A stretch of 7,432 bases of DNA from Prevotella sp. (GTDB lineage Bacteria > Bacteroidota > Bacteroidia > Bacteroidales > Bacteroidaceae), in NCBI GenBank assembly GCA_017424205.1, contig JAFPAS010000245.1, positions 1 through 7,432 on the forward strand. The letters are read 5' to 3'. Under the pieces are notes generated by a model, which had not been told where the DNA came from, did not search any database, and saw nothing but the letters and a program-made list of their open reading frames with translations. The position numbers and the translations under genes are program-made. This document shows positions 5,566-7,432 of this stretch, piece after piece (position 1 is the first letter of the stretch; every line of letters starts with the position of its first letter).

Positions 5566-6765
5566 ATGCCCAAAATTTCAATACGAGGCCACGAGATGCC
5601 AGAATCTCCGATACGCAAGCTTGCACCTCTCGCATTAGCAGCAAAGAAGCGTGGTACGAAAGTTTATCATCTCAATATTGGCCAGCCTGACCTTCCTACT
5701 CCACAGGAAGGACTCGACGCTCTCAAGAATATCAACCGTACAATTCTTGAGTATTCTCCGTCACAGGGTAATTTGTCATATCGCGAACGATTAGTTGACT
5801 ACTACAAGAAATACAACATTAACGTCACAGCTGACGACATCATCATCACATCTGGAGGTTCTGAAGCTGTGCTGTTCTCCTTCCTCGCATGCCTCAATCC
5901 TGGCGACGAGATTATCGTGCCAGAACCAGCATACGCTAACTACATGGCATTTGCCATCTCTGCAGGAGCACGCATCCGCACTATTGCCACAACAATAGAA
6001 GAGGGATTCTCTCTGCCTAAGGTCGAGAAGTTCGAAGAACTTATCAATGAGCGCACCAGAGCCATCATGATATGCAATCCGAACAACCCGACAGGTTATC
6101 TATATACCCGCAGAGAGATGAACCAGATTCGCGACCTCGTAAAGAAGTACGACCTTTATCTGTTTTCTGATGAGGTCTACCGTGAATACATCTATACTGG
6201 TTCGCCATACATCTCTGCCTGCCATCTCGAAGGCATAGAGCAGAACGTCGTACTTATCGACTCTGTATCAAAGCGTTACTCTGAGTGCGGCATCCGCATT
6301 GGTGCGCTTATCACAAAGAATAAGGATGTGCGCGCTGCTGTCATGAAGTTCTGCCAGGCACGCCTCTCCCCTCCTCTTATCGGTCAGATTGTTGCCGAGG
6401 CATCGCTTGATGCGTCTGAGGAATACCAGCGTGATGTGTACGACGAGTACGTAGAGCGCCGCAAGTGTCTCATCGACGGACTCAATCGCATACCAGGAGT
6501 TTATTCTCCTATACCAATGGGAGCTTTCTATACTGTGGCAAAACTACCTGTTGACGACTCCGAGAAGTTCTGCCGCTGGTGTCTTGAATCGTTCGATTAC
6601 GAGGGCGAGACTGTCATGATGGCTCCAGCTTCAGGCTTCTACACCACTCCAGGAGCTGGTATTAACCAGGTGCGTATTGCCTACGTACTTCAGAAGGAAG
6701 ATCTCGAACGCGCACTGATTGTCCTTCGCAAAGCGTTAGAGGAATATCCAGGCAGAACGGAGTAA
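5566..6765 (+). CDS. PLP-dependent class I/II aminotransferase (aspartate aminotransferase-like)
   Basis: This 399-aa protein has the length and motifs of fold-type I aminotransferases, which move an amino group between an amino acid and a 2-oxo acid using pyridoxal phosphate. In order: NIGQPDLPTP (37-46); EYSPSQGNLSYRE (62-74), which contacts the cofactor and substrate; SGGSEA (96-101), the phosphate-binding turn; PAYANY (121-126); NPNNPTG (171-177) with N174; SDEVY (201-205), where D202 binds the pyridine nitrogen and Y205 its hydroxyl; SVSKRYSECGIRIG (233-246), where K236 is the Schiff-base lysine; and R370 in QVRIAY, the usual substrate carboxylate-binding Arg. All key residues are present. 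The substrate cannot be set from sequence; the closest Bacteroidales proteins I recall are annotated as aspartate or general aminotransferases. The ATG at 5566 lies about 70 bases after a good promoter. It is transcribed away from ileS; no intrinsic terminator is evident after it. Confidence 0.95.
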   Translation: MPKISIRGHEMPESPIRKLAPLALAAKKRGTKVYHLNIGQPDLPTPQEGLDALKNINRTILEYSPSQGNLSYRERLVDYYKKYNINVTADDIIITSGGSEAVLFSFLACLNPGDEIIVPEPAYANYMAFAISAGARIRTIATTIEEGFSLPKVEKFEELINERTRAIMICNPNNPTGYLYTRREMNQIRDLVKKYDLYLFSDEVYREYIYTGSPYISACHLEGIEQNVVLIDSVSKRYSECGIRIGALITKNKDVRAAVMKFCQARLSPPLIGQIVAEASLDASEEYQRDVYDEYVERRKCLIDGLNRIPGVYSPIPMGAFYTVAKLPVDDSEKFCRWCLESFDYEGETVMMAPASGFYTTPGAGINQVRIAYVLQKEDLERALIVLRKALEEYPGRTE

Positions 6766-6766
6766 C

Positions 6767-6794
6767 GGTTAAGGGTTAAAGGTTAAGGGTTAAG
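6767..6794 (+). repeat. Four tandem GGTTAAR heptamers, telomere-like
   Basis: Starting two bases after the aminotransferase stop, the units GGTTAAG, GGTTAAA, GGTTAAG and GGTTAAG run without a gap (equally two 14-base units differing at one base). Alternating GG and GGG tracts spaced by TTAA or TTAAA could allow a weak two-layer G-quadruplex on the plus strand. The array is short and its role is unknown. Confidence 0.8.
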
Positions 6795-6807
6795 TTATAT
6801 TTTCACT

Positions 6808-6897
6808 TTCCTCTTTAGCTTTCGCTGATTCTGCTCATGCTCGGCAGAGATTGAGCAAGCTCCTCTCTGCTCTCACTTACTCGCAGAATTCCTCTTT
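6808..6897. repeat. Palindromic intergenic element (REP/MITE-like) with 9-base flanking repeats
   Basis: TTCCTCTTT occurs at 6808-6816 and 6889-6897 and brackets a 72-base segment rich in inverted repeats. The outer arms are ATTCTGC (6828-6834) and GCAGAAT (6883-6889). The inner arms are GCAGAGA (6844-6850) and TCTCTGC (6864-6870). TGCTCA (6832-6837) and TGAGCA (6852-6857) give a competing pairing, and GAGCAAGCTC lies in the inner loop. The segment resembles short palindromic repeats I associate with Bacteroides and Prevotella intergenic regions. The flanks may be target duplications or simply part of the pyrimidine-rich repeats around them. No gene is recognised in it. Confidence 0.5.
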
Positions 6898-6925
6898 CAT
6901 CTTTCCTCTTTGCTCTTTCATCTTT
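6892..6925 (+). repeat. Pyrimidine-rich direct repeat before the permease gene
   Basis: CTCTTTCATCTTT occurs exactly twice, at 6892-6904 and 6913-6925, with CCTCTTTG between. The tract ends seven bases before the permease start. It is almost pure C/T on the plus strand, so the mRNA leader here would be unstructured and U/C-rich. I find no TAnnTTTG promoter in it. Confidence 0.75.
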
Positions 6926-6931
6926 AAAAGC

Positions 6932-7432
6932 ATGCTTAGTTTTTTCTTAGCAAAAAAAATCTATTACGACTCTGGCGAGACAAAGAAAGTCTCCCTGCCA
7001 GCCGTGCGTATCGCCACCTTAGGCATGGCGATAGGCCTTGCCGTCATGATTGTGTCTGTAGCGGTAGTGATGGGCTTCAAGCATACCATACGTGATAAAG
7101 TTGTAGGCTTCGGCAGCCACCTTGTCGTGAATAATTTCCTGTCCATGCAGGACTTAGAGCATGACCCTGTATGTACTTCTGACTCAATAATAAAAATCCT
7201 CCGTCAAGCACCAGGCGCTACACATACGCAGCAGTATGCCATGAAGCAGGGATTGCTGAAAACCGACTCCGACTTCCTCGGCGTGATGCTTAAAGGTGTA
7301 GGCGAAGACTGGGACTCAACCTTCATACACAACAACTTGGTATCAGGCGAGATACCAGCATTCTCTTCCAGCAAGGCTACAAACAAGATTCTCATCTCGC
7401 AACTTATGGCTGACAAGCTAAACATCACTGCG
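6932..7432 (+). CDS. FtsX/LolC-E-type ABC transporter permease, N-terminal part
   Basis: The frame opens at ATG 6932-6934 and runs off the right edge, giving 167 residues. The start fits the family pattern of a short N-terminus (MLSFFLAKKIYYDSGETKK) followed by one membrane helix at about 26-49 (IATLGMAIGLAVMIVSVAVV). After it come GFKHTIRDKVVGFGSHLVV (48-66) and the start of a periplasmic MacB-like core domain (about 67 onward) with LKGVGEDWD (120-128) and LVSGEIP (136-142). This arrangement belongs to the LolC/LolE and MacB permeases, which work with a separate ATPase to move lipoproteins or other substrates from the inner membrane. The remaining helices and the ATPase lie outside the window, so the substrate is open; LolC/E-like is my preference over an antimicrobial exporter. 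No promoter is visible and no terminator separates it from the aminotransferase gene, so read-through is possible. Codons 7-10 contain a run of eight A. Confidence 0.88.
   Translation, partial: MLSFFLAKKIYYDSGETKKVSLPAVRIATLGMAIGLAVMIVSVAVVMGFKHTIRDKVVGFGSHLVVNNFLSMQDLEHDPVCTSDSIIKILRQAPGATHTQQYAMKQGLLKTDSDFLGVMLKGVGEDWDSTFIHNNLVSGEIPAFSSSKATNKILISQLMADKLNITA

Noticed and set aside
6808..6897. tRNA or small RNA gene in the palindromic spacer
   Set aside because: The nested stems do not form a cloverleaf with the conserved tRNA D- and T-arm bases, and there is no TAnnTTTG promoter before it.
6767..6925. CRISPR array in the repeated spacer
   Set aside because: The repeats are 7-13 bases and run in tandem or with spacers of only 8 bases; no unit of CRISPR repeat length with regular spacers.
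7204..7428. Minus-strand open frame at the right edge
   Set aside because: It is antisense to the permease, whose frame shows clear family motifs.

Overview
The window looks like a chromosomal housekeeping segment from a member of the Bacteroidales, most likely Prevotella-like. Four things support this: the protein sequences match the Bacteroidales forms of IleRS, LspA and a DUF4296-type lipoprotein as I recall them; the gene order is ileS, a DksA/TraR-like gene, lspA, then the lipoprotein; no start has a Shine-Dalgarno sequence; and both promoters I can find have the Bacteroidetes sigma-ABfr shape (TTTG, about 20 bases, TAnnTTTG). The genus is an inference.

Layout. Positions 1-5340 read leftward as one likely operon: ileS (5340-1867), a DksA/TraR-family regulator without zinc ligands (1755-1369), lspA (1287-616, apparently starting at TTG) and a lipoprotein gene cut by the left edge (490-1). 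Two gaps in this operon hold dyads: a 32-base near-palindrome between ileS and the regulator gene, and an 11-bp long-loop hairpin between the regulator gene and lspA. Positions 5341-5565 are a divergent promoter region with one promoter each way, plus an 11-bp inverted repeat and a 10-bp direct repeat lying against the promoter elements. Positions 5566-6765 encode a PLP-dependent class I/II aminotransferase. Positions 6766-6931 are a repeat-rich spacer: four GGTTAAR heptamers, then a 72-base palindromic element flanked by TTCCTCTTT, then CTCTTT-type repeats. From 6932 to the right edge runs the N-terminal part of an FtsX/LolC-E-type ABC transporter permease.

How the genes relate. ileS next to lspA is an old bacterial neighbourhood (also seen in Enterobacteria); here a DksA-like gene sits between them. 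LspA is the lipoprotein signal peptidase, and the gene after it encodes a probable lipoprotein, hence a probable substrate. The permease on the right may belong to lipoprotein or envelope export, but only its N-terminus is visible.

No new multi-gene system is evident. The points most worth a second look are the GxHH form of the IleRS signature (linked in the literature to very high mupirocin resistance), the zinc-less DksA-like protein that keeps the coiled-coil-tip DxxDxA motif, the paired repeats in the divergent promoter region, and the composite repeat block at 6767-6925.
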